A stretch of 31,374 bases of DNA, taken from positions 1 through 31,374 of the IMG/VR virus record IMGVR_UViG_3300001242_000069; one strand, written 5' to 3'. The number at the start of each line of letters is the position of its first letter. The stretch's first letter is position 1. Under the pieces are notes generated by a model that ran no database searches, was not told the DNA's origin, and saw only the letters and a list, made by a program, of their open reading frames with translations. This DNA comes from a virus. Of the stretch, positions 7,943 to 13,348 are shown in pieces. The translations under genes and the position numbers were made by a program.

Positions 7943-8251
7943 CTACGGGGCGCTACAGCCGCAACACCCGTGGTGCCCCAGGTGGCAAAGGGGGCAGGGG
8001 CCCGTGTGGCACTGCGGGGCGTTGGGCTTGGGGCCCGTGCCCAACAACCAGGGGCACTGCGGGGGCCACGGGTTGCTGTTGGGGTAGCGGCAGGTGGGGC
8101 AGCCGCCCGCTATGGGGCAAACGCCGTAGGGTATGGCTTGCGCGGGGTGGTAGTGTGGTGCTTGGCAGGTGGGGCAGGCGGTACAGGTGGGGCAGCCGGG
8201 GGCCGTGGTGCCGGGCTGGTGGGGGCCAGGGTGGCAAGTGCATTGGGCCAT
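7943..8251 (-). CDS. Cys/Pro/His-rich protein of the GA-free unit
   Basis: This 102-residue protein of unknown family starts at ATG 8251 (MAQCTCHPGPHQPG). It has repeated C-P-T-C and C-x-x-C pairs (CPTCTACPTC, GGCPTC, GPCPLCHLG) and ends in CCGCSAP. The spacing suggests several zinc or other metal sites in a small, otherwise unstructured protein. It contains no Asp, Glu or Phe, because GAN and TTC codons are excluded by the GA/TC avoidance of this region. The ribosome binding site is TTAGGT, also without GA. A longer frame to 8296 runs through a terminator hairpin and is not preferred. Confidence 0.6.
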   Translation of the reverse strand: MAQCTCHPGPHQPGTTAPGCPTCTACPTCQAPHYHPAQAIPYGVCPIAGGCPTCRYPNSNPWPPQCPWLLGTGPKPNAPQCHTGPCPLCHLGHHGCCGCSAP

Positions 8252-8266
8252 GGGGTACCTAACAAA

Positions 8267-8294
8267 GCGCCCCGGCCAGTGTTGGCCGGGGCGC
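8267..8294 (-). terminator. Hairpin between the two GA-free genes
   Basis: A perfect 12-bp stem with a 4-nt loop is followed on the minus strand by TTTGTT. It has the same geometry as the terminator at 7899-7926. It lies between the genes at 8310-8831 and 7943-8251, so it may act as an attenuator or processing site. Confidence 0.75.
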
Positions 8295-8309
8295 ACTAGG
8301 GGTTAACCG

Positions 8310-8831
8310 CTACTTGCTGGGCAGGGTGCGGGGGGCCGCGCCGCCCAGGGCAACCAGCCCGTGGGCCGCGTCCCACGCCAAGTTGGCGTTGGCGTTGGTG
8401 CAGTGGCCCAGCAAGGGCATGGCGCCGCTGGCCACGTACGCCTGCACGGCCGCGCGGTAGGCGCCCACGGTGGCGCACCCGGCGTACAGCAACCACGCCT
8501 GTTGGCTGGCGCTGCGGGGCTGGCCGGGCTTGGGGTTGCCGCGCTTGGGGTTGCCCCCGCTGTACAACACGGCCAGGGCCACGTCCCCGGCCAGGGCCGC
8601 CACGCCCGCCAGCGCCAAGTACCGGGGGGCGGGGCTGGCCTGCGGGGCCACGCTGGCGGGCGGCTGCCCCAGGGGCGCGTTGCCCAGCGCGGCGGCCGTG
8701 CTGGGGCTGGCCGGGGCCACGGGCGCGGCGGCCGGGGCCTGCTTGGCGGGCGCCTGGGGCTTGGCGTTGGGCACGGGCACGCGCTTGCCCTTGCCAGTGG
8801 TGGTGGTGGTGGTGGTGGTGTGCTTGGCCAT
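8310..8831 (-). CDS. Ala/Pro-rich protein with hydrophobic segments, GA-free unit
   Basis: This 173-residue protein of unknown family starts MAKH followed by eight Thr (an 8-unit trinucleotide repeat), then a Pro/Ala/Gln-rich linker to about residue 68. Two hydrophobic Ala/Leu/Gly segments follow, YLALAGVAALAGDVALAVLY at about 70-89 and WLLYAGCATVGAYRAAVQAY at about 112-131. They may be membrane or helical-bundle segments. It has only two Asp and no Glu, Ile or Phe. The ribosome binding site AAAGGT before ATG is consistent with GA avoidance. Transcription is leftward, supported by two minus-strand terminators. No function can be assigned. Confidence 0.6.
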   Translation of the reverse strand: MAKHTTTTTTTTGKGKRVPVPNAKPQAPAKQAPAAAPVAPASPSTAAALGNAPLGQPPASVAPQASPAPRYLALAGVAALAGDVALAVLYSGGNPKRGNPKPGQPRSASQQAWLLYAGCATVGAYRAAVQAYVASGAMPLLGHCTNANANLAWDAAHGLVALGGAAPRTLPSK

Positions 8832-9027
8832 GTTGTTACCTTTGTATGGTACGGGTTAACTGCAAGTGGGGTGGCACGCCCCTAGGCCGGGGCGCGTTGC
8901 TGCAACGTTGCCGGGCTGTAGTGCAGCCGGGGTGCCAAGTGCCAAGCACCCTGCCCCACGGGCCGCTTGCTAATGGTAGTGCGCGGGCAAAGCAGCCTAG
9001 CACACACCTTGCTTACACACTACTTTA

Positions 9028-9046
9028 GGTGCGTAAAGTACGCACC
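9028..9046. repeat. Perfect 19-bp palindrome in the desert
   Basis: GGTGCGTAAAGTACGCACC is an 8-bp perfect inverted repeat around a 3-bp centre, about 200 bp upstream of the gene at 8831. It looks like an operator for a dimeric repressor. It shares GTAAAG with the palindrome at 9537-9555. Confidence 0.7.
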
Positions 9047-9080
9047 CACCCCGCGCACTACATTACGCACCCCCGATTCT

Positions 9081-9374
9081 GACGAATTTGGAACTTAGAT
9101 CTTAGATCTTATCGCATCCGGCTGTCAACTTTCCCGGATCTTCAGATTCGACGACCCGAGAACTGAGATCCCGCCAACCAAGAGCCAAGATCTCCGCTCC
9201 CAGGTCCCAAGATCCTCGAACCACGAGCCAAGATCTACGATCAGTCGAGGAAACGACGAATTCGGACCTGGGAATGTAGATCTACGCTCTCAGACTGTCA
9301 AACTCGTCCGCGATCGTATGAGGAAATGACGAATTCAGATCTTGGAGTCCAAGAACTCAGGATCTGACTGTCAA
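9081..9374 (-). repeat. Three copies of GACGAATTY-N-CTGTCAA with 40-41 base pitch
   Basis: The first half-element starts at 9081, 9255 and 9328 (plus strand GACGAATT then T or C). CTGTCAA starts at 9122, 9295 and 9368, so start-to-start spacing is 41, 40 and 40. The sequence between is not conserved. On the minus strand CTGTCAA reads TTGACAG, a -35-like box. Two more copies lie at 11862 and 11911. Confidence 0.85.
9273..9301 (-). promoter_or_regulatory. Candidate leftward promoter
   Basis: Minus strand TTGACA (9296-9301), a 17-bp spacer, then TACATT (9273-9278). It points toward the GA-free genes about 440 bp away. The motif copy at 9081-9128 gives TTGACA with an 18-bp spacer and TAAGAT. The third copy lacks a clear -10. 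Confidence 0.45.
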
Positions 9375-9536
9375 GTTCGTGTTTCCCGGACACTTCGAGC
9401 TCTGGCGGAGGGAGATGGGACTCGGCTCTTCGCACTTCGCTCTTGGATGGACGAGGATTGATCGTCGTACCTCGTTCACTCGTATGATCGATACGTCGAG
9501 CTCGGGTGGCGGATCGTCGATCGGGCTTTAGGATCA

Positions 9537-9555
9537 GTGTAAAGGAACTTTACAC
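9537..9555. repeat. Perfect 19-bp palindrome
   Basis: GTGTAAAGGAACTTTACAC is an 8-bp perfect inverted repeat around GAA, operator-like, in the gene-free island. Confidence 0.7.
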
Positions 9556-9586
9556 GCAAACTCGACGAATCTGCTTAATGACTGGA

Positions 9587-9614
9587 GTAGCACGATTGTC
9601 AAGAATCGTGCTAC
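9587..9614. repeat. 11-bp perfect inverted repeat with 6-nt loop
   Basis: The arm GTAGCACGATT and its exact complement flank GTCAAG. No T-run follows on either strand, so it is not a typical terminator. It lies just beyond the terminator at 9629-9656. Confidence 0.7.
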
Positions 9615-9628
9615 GCGAGCAAAGAAAA

Positions 9629-9656
9629 GCCCCGCCCCTGTGCTAGCGGGCGGGGC
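9629..9656 (-). terminator. Terminator of the leftward early operon
   Basis: A 9-bp GC-rich stem (GCCCCGCCC and its complement) with a 10-nt loop is followed on the minus strand by TTTTCTTT. It lies 22 bp past the stop of the gene at 9678. Confidence 0.88.
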
Positions 9657-9677
9657 AGTCCTAGCGTCGGCCGGGCG

Positions 9678-10007
9678 CTAGGACTTGGTGTTGGTGAGCT
9701 GCCCACAGGTCGGGCAGACGTCGGTGTGTCCGCGGTAGGGGGCCAGCCCCTCGGAGAGCTGCCCCTCCAACGAATTGCAGAGGATTTCGTTGCTGGCATC
9801 CAGCATGTGGTAGAGACACCACCATACGATGTCCGCTTCCCATCGTGTGAAGCTAACCGTCTCGTCGCCTTTGACCGCCGCCAGCTTAGCCAGCGCGCCA
9901 TCCACATCGGTCTGCTTGTAGCCCTCAGGCTTCATGTCTTGTATTGCTTCCTTGATGTAGCCGATGGTGTACTGCGCTTCCGTCTTGTTGGTCTTGGCGG
10001 TAATCAT
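9678..10007 (-). CDS. Small hypothetical protein with C-terminal CxxC
   Basis: This 109-residue protein begins MITAKTNKTEAQYTIGYIKEAIQDM. The start at 10007 has TAGGAGG seven bases upstream, which decides it over longer in-frame extensions. The first two thirds are helical. DETVSFTRWEADIVWWCLYHMLD in the middle is aromatic-rich. The end has VCPTCGQL, a single CxxC that could bind zinc with a partner. Last gene of the leftward early operon, followed by a terminator. Function unknown. Confidence 0.72.
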   Translation of the reverse strand: MITAKTNKTEAQYTIGYIKEAIQDMKPEGYKQTDVDGALAKLAAVKGDETVSFTRWEADIVWWCLYHMLDASNEILCNSLEGQLSEGLAPYRGHTDVCPTCGQLTNTKS

Positions 10008-10017
10008 TGCTTGCCTC

Positions 10018-10308
10018 CTAGCGGTAGTGGGCGGCGGTGCTGAAGGTGGACACGGGGCAGTCGGTGGTGTGATCGTTGTACTTGCGGCAGGTGCAGGCAA
10101 CTTCGGGGATGCACCAGTCGGCCGGCTCCACAGTGGGGTTTCCGTCATCGGCCTTGATGTGGAGCTCCAGCTCACCTGAACCGCTGTAGCTGCCCCTGGG
10201 GTCCAGGCGCGTAATCACACCACGCGCTTCCGGGTGGTCGCAGTCCGTATCGCCCAGGCTTACCTGTATGACAATTACCCGCTGCCCCACCGCAAAGTCA
10301 AACGCCAT
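10018..10308 (-). CDS. Small hypothetical beta-rich protein
   Basis: This 96-residue protein begins MAFDFAVGQRVIVIQVSLGD and continues with alternating beta-like strands (RGVITRLDPRGSYSGSGELELHI). It resembles small phage proteins with an SH3/KOW-like barrel. Four Cys in CIPEVACTCRKYNDHTTDC could form a metal site. It has its own promoter-like sequence 46 bp upstream and is ten bases from the next gene. Function unknown. Confidence 0.72.
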   Translation of the reverse strand: MAFDFAVGQRVIVIQVSLGDTDCDHPEARGVITRLDPRGSYSGSGELELHIKADDGNPTVEPADWCIPEVACTCRKYNDHTTDCPVSTFSTAAHYR

Positions 10309-10353
10309 GTTGTGCCCCTTGTGCGTTCTTGGCGGCGCCGTTACCGCACCTTA

Positions 10354-10381
10354 ATAGTAGTGTGCCGGGTGGTGATTGCAA
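10354..10381 (-). promoter_or_regulatory. Promoter for the 10308 gene
   Basis: Minus strand TTGCAA (10376-10381), a 16-bp spacer, then TACTAT (10354-10359), 46 bp before the start codon. The -35 context CACTTGCAATC is nearly the same as CACTTGTAATC in the promoter at 11695-11722. Confidence 0.6.
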
Positions 10382-10392
10382 GTGGCTTGGGC

Positions 10393-10833
10393 CTAGCTCT
10401 CCAGGACATCCAGCGGCAGCTTCAACTCGTCGGCGAGGCTGCGGTAGACGGAATCGAACACGGTGTTCAGCCACTCCGCGCACTCGTCGTCCTCCGGCTG
10501 CTTCGCGTTGACCTCGTTCATCGGATCATCGGCGAACTTGAAGGCCTCGTCATCCACGAACTCATCCCAGGACATGATGCTGACATCCTGGCACCAGAGC
10601 TGGTCGCCCCAGAAGTAGCGCAGGTCGTGCTTCTGCGCGGCGCGCCGGATGGGGCGCACGTTCTTGGCGACCTCGATCGTCTTGTTGAACTGCTCGGTCT
10701 TGGCTCGTATCATCTTGGAGAGGAACTCCCGGTACTCAGCTTCCATGCTCTTCATGTGGTCGATCAGCTTCATGGGCTTCGGCTCCTTCGTGGGGGTGGG
10801 CAGCCCCATCTTGGACCAGTGGGAGGCGGACAT
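10393..10833 (-). CDS. Hypothetical helical protein
   Basis: This 146-residue protein begins MSASHWSKMGLPTPTKEPKPM and then forms long charged helices (KLIDHMKSMEAEYREFLSKMI). An acidic C-terminal half follows, with FVDDEAFKFADDPMNEV and a closing helix. The start overlaps the upstream stop as TGATG, so translation is coupled. A second Met at residue 21 could also serve. No family recognised. Confidence 0.7.
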   Translation of the reverse strand: MSASHWSKMGLPTPTKEPKPMKLIDHMKSMEAEYREFLSKMIRAKTEQFNKTIEVAKNVRPIRRAAQKHDLRYFWGDQLWCQDVSIMSWDEFVDDEAFKFADDPMNEVNAKQPEDDECAEWLNTVFDSVYRSLADELKLPLDVLES

Positions 10834-11177
10834 CAGTCGTCCTGCCGGCAGCGATCCGGCTGCACGATGCTGTCAGGCGGCTTCTCGTCCTCCTTCGCTT
10901 CGGTGACAAAGATGTCGCACGGGTCGCCTTCGCCGGACTGGATGAAGTAGCCGTGCTCTTCGGCCTCTTCATGCAGCGCATCGTAGAACTCTTCGTCCTT
11001 CGCGGCCTCCTCCTCGGTGACGTTGCTGCGCGCCCACGGCATGTAGAACTTGCCGGACGGCGACAGCGTGAAGACGGTGCCCAAGTAGACGCGGCGGAAG
11101 CTGCCGTCCTCTTCCTCCTCAAACTTCTCGCTCTGCATCCACTGCTTCACATCGTCCCACTTGATACCGGTCCTCAT
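10833..11177 (-). CDS. Small acidic hypothetical protein
   Basis: This 114-residue protein begins MRTGIKWDDVKQWMQSEKFEEEE, is strongly acidic, and ends with a basic-acidic mix. The start at 11177 follows GGAGGAG with good spacing. A longer frame upstream belongs to the neighbouring gene. A beta-like middle (RRVYLGTVFTLSPSGKFYMPW) separates two acidic helical parts. The acidic character recalls DNA mimics, but that is only a thought. Function unknown. Confidence 0.7.
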   Translation of the reverse strand: MRTGIKWDDVKQWMQSEKFEEEEDGSFRRVYLGTVFTLSPSGKFYMPWARSNVTEEEAAKDEEFYDALHEEAEEHGYFIQSGEGDPCDIFVTEAKEDEKPPDSIVQPDRCRQDD

Positions 11178-11179
11178 GT

Positions 11180-11418
11180 TCACTCCTCCTCGCTCAGCTT
11201 CTTGGACAGGATGGTGACGGGGCAGTGGTCCGCGTGGCCGTGGTCGCCGACGGTGGGGCAGTGGCAGTTGATGTGCGTGAAACCTTGTTCTTGTACTCCT
11301 CATCGGTGAGGACGTCGAGCTCCGCCTTGCAGTAGGGGCAGCGCGGCGCGTAGTTGTCGGGGCCCTCGTTCGGGTGCTTGAAGGTGAAGTTGCCCAGGTA
11401 GCCCAGCTTGGTCTTCAT
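11180..11418 (-). pseudogene. Zinc-ribbon protein gene with a -1 frameshift
   Basis: The frame opens MKTKLGYLGNFTFKHPNEGP and has CPYC at about 28-31. After YKNK (near 11290) the zero frame turns into low-complexity Thr/Ala/Ser sequence. The -1 frame from there reads THINCHCPTVGDHGHADHC, then ends in KKLSEEE at a TGA two bases before the next ATG. Joined, the two parts make a coherent zinc protein (CPYC plus CHCP and HADHC). Either this is an indel or sequencing error, or a programmed -1 shift around AACAAGGTTTC. No classic slippery heptamer is seen. Confidence 0.7.
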
Positions 11419-11419
11419 C

Positions 11420-11659
11420 CTACCCTCCCTTCGTCACGTTGTAGGGGTTGAAGCCGTGCGCGGCCAAGAAGGCGTTGGCCGCCCGGTCCAGCACCTTGGC
11501 CTGCCGCGCGTACTCCTCACGGCCTTCCGCTTGGCAGTGGGGGCACTTGGCGGGGGTGCATCGGGCGCAGCCCCGGTGCCCGACGGTGTGGCAGTCCCGG
11601 TAGTGCTGGGCCATCTTAATCATCACTGCCAGGGGCACTTCACGGCGTTGGTCCTTCAC
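11420..11659 (-). CDS. Small Cys/His zinc-binding-like protein
   Basis: This 79-residue protein starts at GTG 11659, seven bases after AAGGAGG. The longer frame to 11704 would begin upstream of that site. It contains CHTVGHRGCARCTPAKCPHC at about 24-43, a dense Cys/His cluster typical of zinc ribbons, followed by a helix (REEYARQAKVLDRAANAFL) and a short tail. It is the first gene after the promoter-like site at 11695-11722. Role unknown. Confidence 0.7.
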   Translation of the reverse strand: MKDQRREVPLAVMIKMAQHYRDCHTVGHRGCARCTPAKCPHCQAEGREEYARQAKVLDRAANAFLAAHGFNPYNVTKGG

Positions 11660-11694
11660 GTTTGGCCTCCTTGTGTGCGCTGCCTTGCACCTAC

Positions 11695-11722
11695 AAGGTA
11701 GCACGCCGCACTACGATTACAA
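11695..11722 (-). promoter_or_regulatory. Promoter for the 11659 gene
   Basis: Minus strand TTGTAA (11717-11722), a 16-bp spacer, then TACCTT (11695-11700), 36 bp before the GTG start. Spacer length and -35 context match the promoter at 10354-10381. Confidence 0.55.
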
Positions 11723-11861
11723 GTGCCCGGCTGCCTGCTCCGGCCCATCAAGCCCGACTTGATCAAGAATCTAGCGGAGGGAGATCACACCGGCCGCCGG
11801 GCAGCTATGTAATGGTAGCGCGCTGCGACTCGCTTCATGAGCTGAGCCCCACCCCGCCGCA

Positions 11862-11957
11862 AACGAATTCGGCACTTTCCCACAGCGACGGCGCGAGGGA
11901 GCTGTCAACTTACGAATTCGCAACCAACGGGAGGGGCTGATCTGAACGGGCTGTCAG
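11862..11957 (-). repeat. Two further copies of the 40-base two-part motif
   Basis: ACGAATTC half-elements start at 11862 and 11911 (counting the variable first base). CTGTCA starts at 11902 and 11951, so both have exactly 40 bases start to start. The copies are adjacent, nearly head to tail. The -35-like TTGACA/CTGACA on the minus strand has no good -10 here, which argues against a simple promoter. Confidence 0.8.
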
Positions 11958-11963
11958 AAACGA

Positions 11964-11993
11964 AACCGGGCCCGTCGCTCCACGGGCCCGGTT
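11964..11993 (-). terminator. Terminator after the RHH genes
   Basis: A 12-bp stem (AACCGGGCCCGT and complement) with a 6-nt loop is followed on the minus strand by T-rich TTCGTTTC. It lies just past the stop at 12007. Confidence 0.85.
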
Positions 11994-12006
11994 CGAAGTT
12001 GTCAGG

Positions 12007-12192
12007 TCATGGTCCGTAGTGGTCCTTGATCCCGGCCATCAGCTCGTCGTCGGACACGCGCGGGATACCCAGCTTCAGGTACACCACCAAGACCTGTGTG
12101 ATGTTGATGCGCTTGCGCGGCGTGTCGTCCCTGCGGTTGAGCCTGTAGACCACGTCGTGAATTGAAAAGAGTCTAGAAAGAAGTCCGGTCAC
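12007..12192 (-). CDS. Small RHH-like protein
   Basis: This 61-residue protein is preferred from GTG 12192, which overlaps the upstream TGA as GTGA. A start at 12216 would overlap by 28 bases. Its second half, RINITQVLVVYLKLGIPRVS then DDELMAGIKDHYG, lines up with RMNVANLIRAFCYQGLKKVS then LPDIMAAVDK in the protein at 12992. This suggests a shared helix-helix fold of the ribbon-helix-helix type. The N-terminal strand is less clear. Likely a regulator paired with its neighbour. Terminator follows. Confidence 0.65.
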   Translation of the reverse strand: MTGLLSRLFSIHDVVYRLNRRDDTPRKRINITQVLVVYLKLGIPRVSDDELMAGIKDHYGP

Positions 12193-12530
12193 TTTCGGCC
12201 TCGCTGCGCGTCCCACGCTCTGAGCGCTTCGTCAACCTCTGCTGCGGTCATGCGCTTCAAGTTCAGGCGAGTTATCCGCGCCACGATGTAGCTCTTTTCC
12301 TCCTCGGTCTGGATTCGACGGAACGGGCGCTTGCCGCACCGCACTCCCTCCTTGTCGATGGCCTTCTTCACATCCTCCGTCGACAAAGTGGCCAAGCCCA
12401 ACGCCAGAACAACCCTGGTCACGCTGCTGGGGTTGTACTTGACCGCGCCTCCGTTCTCCATGCGGAGGCGGGCCGCCAAATCCAGGATTCCTTGATGAAC
12501 CTTGTCCGGCAACTCCATCGTGCGTTTCAC
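12189..12530 (-). CDS. Ribbon-helix-helix-like DNA-binding protein
   Basis: This 113-residue protein starts at a GTG at 12530, chosen because AAGGAG lies five bases upstream. An in-frame GTG at 12536 abuts the AGGAG. It opens KRTMELPDKVHQGILDLAAR, a beta strand and first helix of RHH type, then SSVTRVVLALGLATLS as second helix, then DVKKAIDKEGVRCGKRPFRR. The last block matches a similar block in the divergent gene at 12992, so the two are paralogues. It probably represses the divergent control region. It could bind the GTTACTAC-like repeats there. Confidence 0.75.
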   Translation of the reverse strand: MKRTMELPDKVHQGILDLAARLRMENGGAVKYNPSSVTRVVLALGLATLSTEDVKKAIDKEGVRCGKRPFRRIQTEEEKSYIVARITRLNLKRMTAAEVDEALRAWDAQRGRK

Positions 12531-12991
12531 ATTCACTCCTTACTCTGCACTTGCGAGGAACCAACACCCGCCATACTACCCCCACTAACCACTCCACGCA
12601 AGCCCGCCGAGCCCCGTTACTGCTTCAGGTTTACACGGGCCAAACCGCATATAGGCAAGTTGGCACCCAGTCTTACCACACCTTCTAAGCACCCCTTACT
12701 ACTCTTTCTATAAGGAAGTTGTAACAGTAGTAACAGAGTATAGAGGTGAAGCCTGGATTTTACCCCCTCCCCATAGGTAAAACCGCCGCCATCGTAGTGC
12801 GAAGAGCGACGTTACTACCGCCGTTGCAGGCCCCGTTACGCGCCCCCTCAAAACACGTCCTGCAACGTGAGTCCCAAGCCCCTTCGTCAGATGAATCGCA
12901 CTACGATGCTTGCCAACCCGCCAAACAGGCGCTAGGCTGCCCAACTAGCAACACTACCTTACCGCCAACAACCAACCGAGGAGCGACGCAA
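12531..12991. promoter_or_regulatory. Divergent control region between paralogous RHH genes
   Basis: This 461-bp gene-free region separates leftward and rightward transcription. GTTACT-type repeats occur at about 12614, 12717-12735 (as GTAACAGTAGTAACAG) and 12810, with a related GTTACG at 12834. Candidate boxes include TTGCGA, 17 bp, TACTAC (plus strand, from about 12548). GAATCGCACTAC is at 12893-12904. The layout is that of a phage decision or early-expression switch. The sites themselves are inference. Confidence 0.6.
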
Positions 12992-13246
12992 ATGCACCAG
13001 GTTCAGAGCCTGAAGATACCGGAAGAGCTGCGAAAAGCTCTTAACGACTTGAACACGAAGTGCCGCGCCCGAAGCGCCAAGGACCCCGAGAGGCAGCGCC
13101 GCATGAACGTCGCCAACCTCATCCGCGCGTTCTGCTACCAGGGGCTGAAGAAGGTGTCCCTCCCCGACATCATGGCCGCCGTGGACAAGACGGCGCTCAG
13201 GCGCGGCAAGCCCTTCCGCAGGACTGAGAACGACGACGTGGAGTAG
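12992..13246 (+). CDS. Ribbon-helix-helix-like DNA-binding protein, divergent paralogue
   Basis: This 84-residue protein begins MHQVQSLKIPEELRKALNDLN, a strand then helix as in RHH regulators. A basic stretch (RARSAKDPERQRR), the second helix MNVANLIRAFCYQGLKKVS, and DKTALRRGKPFRR follow. It aligns with the leftward proteins at 12189 and 12007. The start has GAGGAG eight bases upstream. It is the first gene of the rightward arm, so it likely regulates the early switch. The target site is not known. Confidence 0.75.
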   Translation: MHQVQSLKIPEELRKALNDLNTKCRARSAKDPERQRRMNVANLIRAFCYQGLKKVSLPDIMAAVDKTALRRGKPFRRTENDDVE

Positions 13247-13348
13247 CCGGCCCTACCTTTATATAGCGCCCCCACAAGCGCCCGAGAACGACGATGCCAA
13301 GCGCCCTGGCAAGGCGGAGTAACCCCCACCCCACAAGGAGCTGAGTAC

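Larger units (their letters stand above)
7861..9074. other. GA/TC dinucleotide desert
   Basis: Reading every base, this 1,214-bp stretch contains no GA and only two TC (8371 and 8584) on the plus strand. The reverse dinucleotides AG and CT are common. The desert covers two genes, two terminators, a palindrome and 240 bp of upstream non-coding DNA. It therefore matches a whole transcription unit and not a protein constraint. It ends abruptly at 9075, where GA/TC becomes abundant. Confidence 0.95.
9075..9628. other. GATC-dense gene-free island
   Basis: No gene is supported here. The stretch has visibly lower GC than its neighbours and 17 GATC sites between 9098 and 9535, six of them within AGATCT. 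It also has three copies of a two-part motif, a 19-bp palindrome and a 28-bp inverted repeat. In the 60 bases from 9121 there are 6 TC and 8 GA, the reverse of the adjacent desert. A replication origin, a regulator-loading region or a packaging region are all possible. None is shown. Confidence 0.85.
11660..12006. other. Gene-free region with motif pair and terminator
   Basis: No gene is supported over 347 bp. The stretch holds the leftward promoter-like site at 11695-11722, two copies of the 40-base two-part motif at 11862-11957, and the terminator at 11964-11993. A GCGCTACCATTACAT stretch (minus strand, near 11812-11826) resembles the CACTAC motif found elsewhere. Confidence 0.7.

Noticed and set aside
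8361-8885. 174-codon plus-strand frame in the GA-free unit
   Set aside because: The minus-strand frames have ribosome binding sites and correctly placed terminators. The plus frame is His/Gly-rich low complexity from antisense.
9587-9614. Intrinsic terminator
   Set aside because: The stem is AT-containing and no T-run follows on either strand. The neighbouring hairpin at 9629-9656 fits better.
9075-9628. Coding sequence in the GATC island
   Set aside because: No frame with a ribosome binding site and reasonable length; many stops on both strands.
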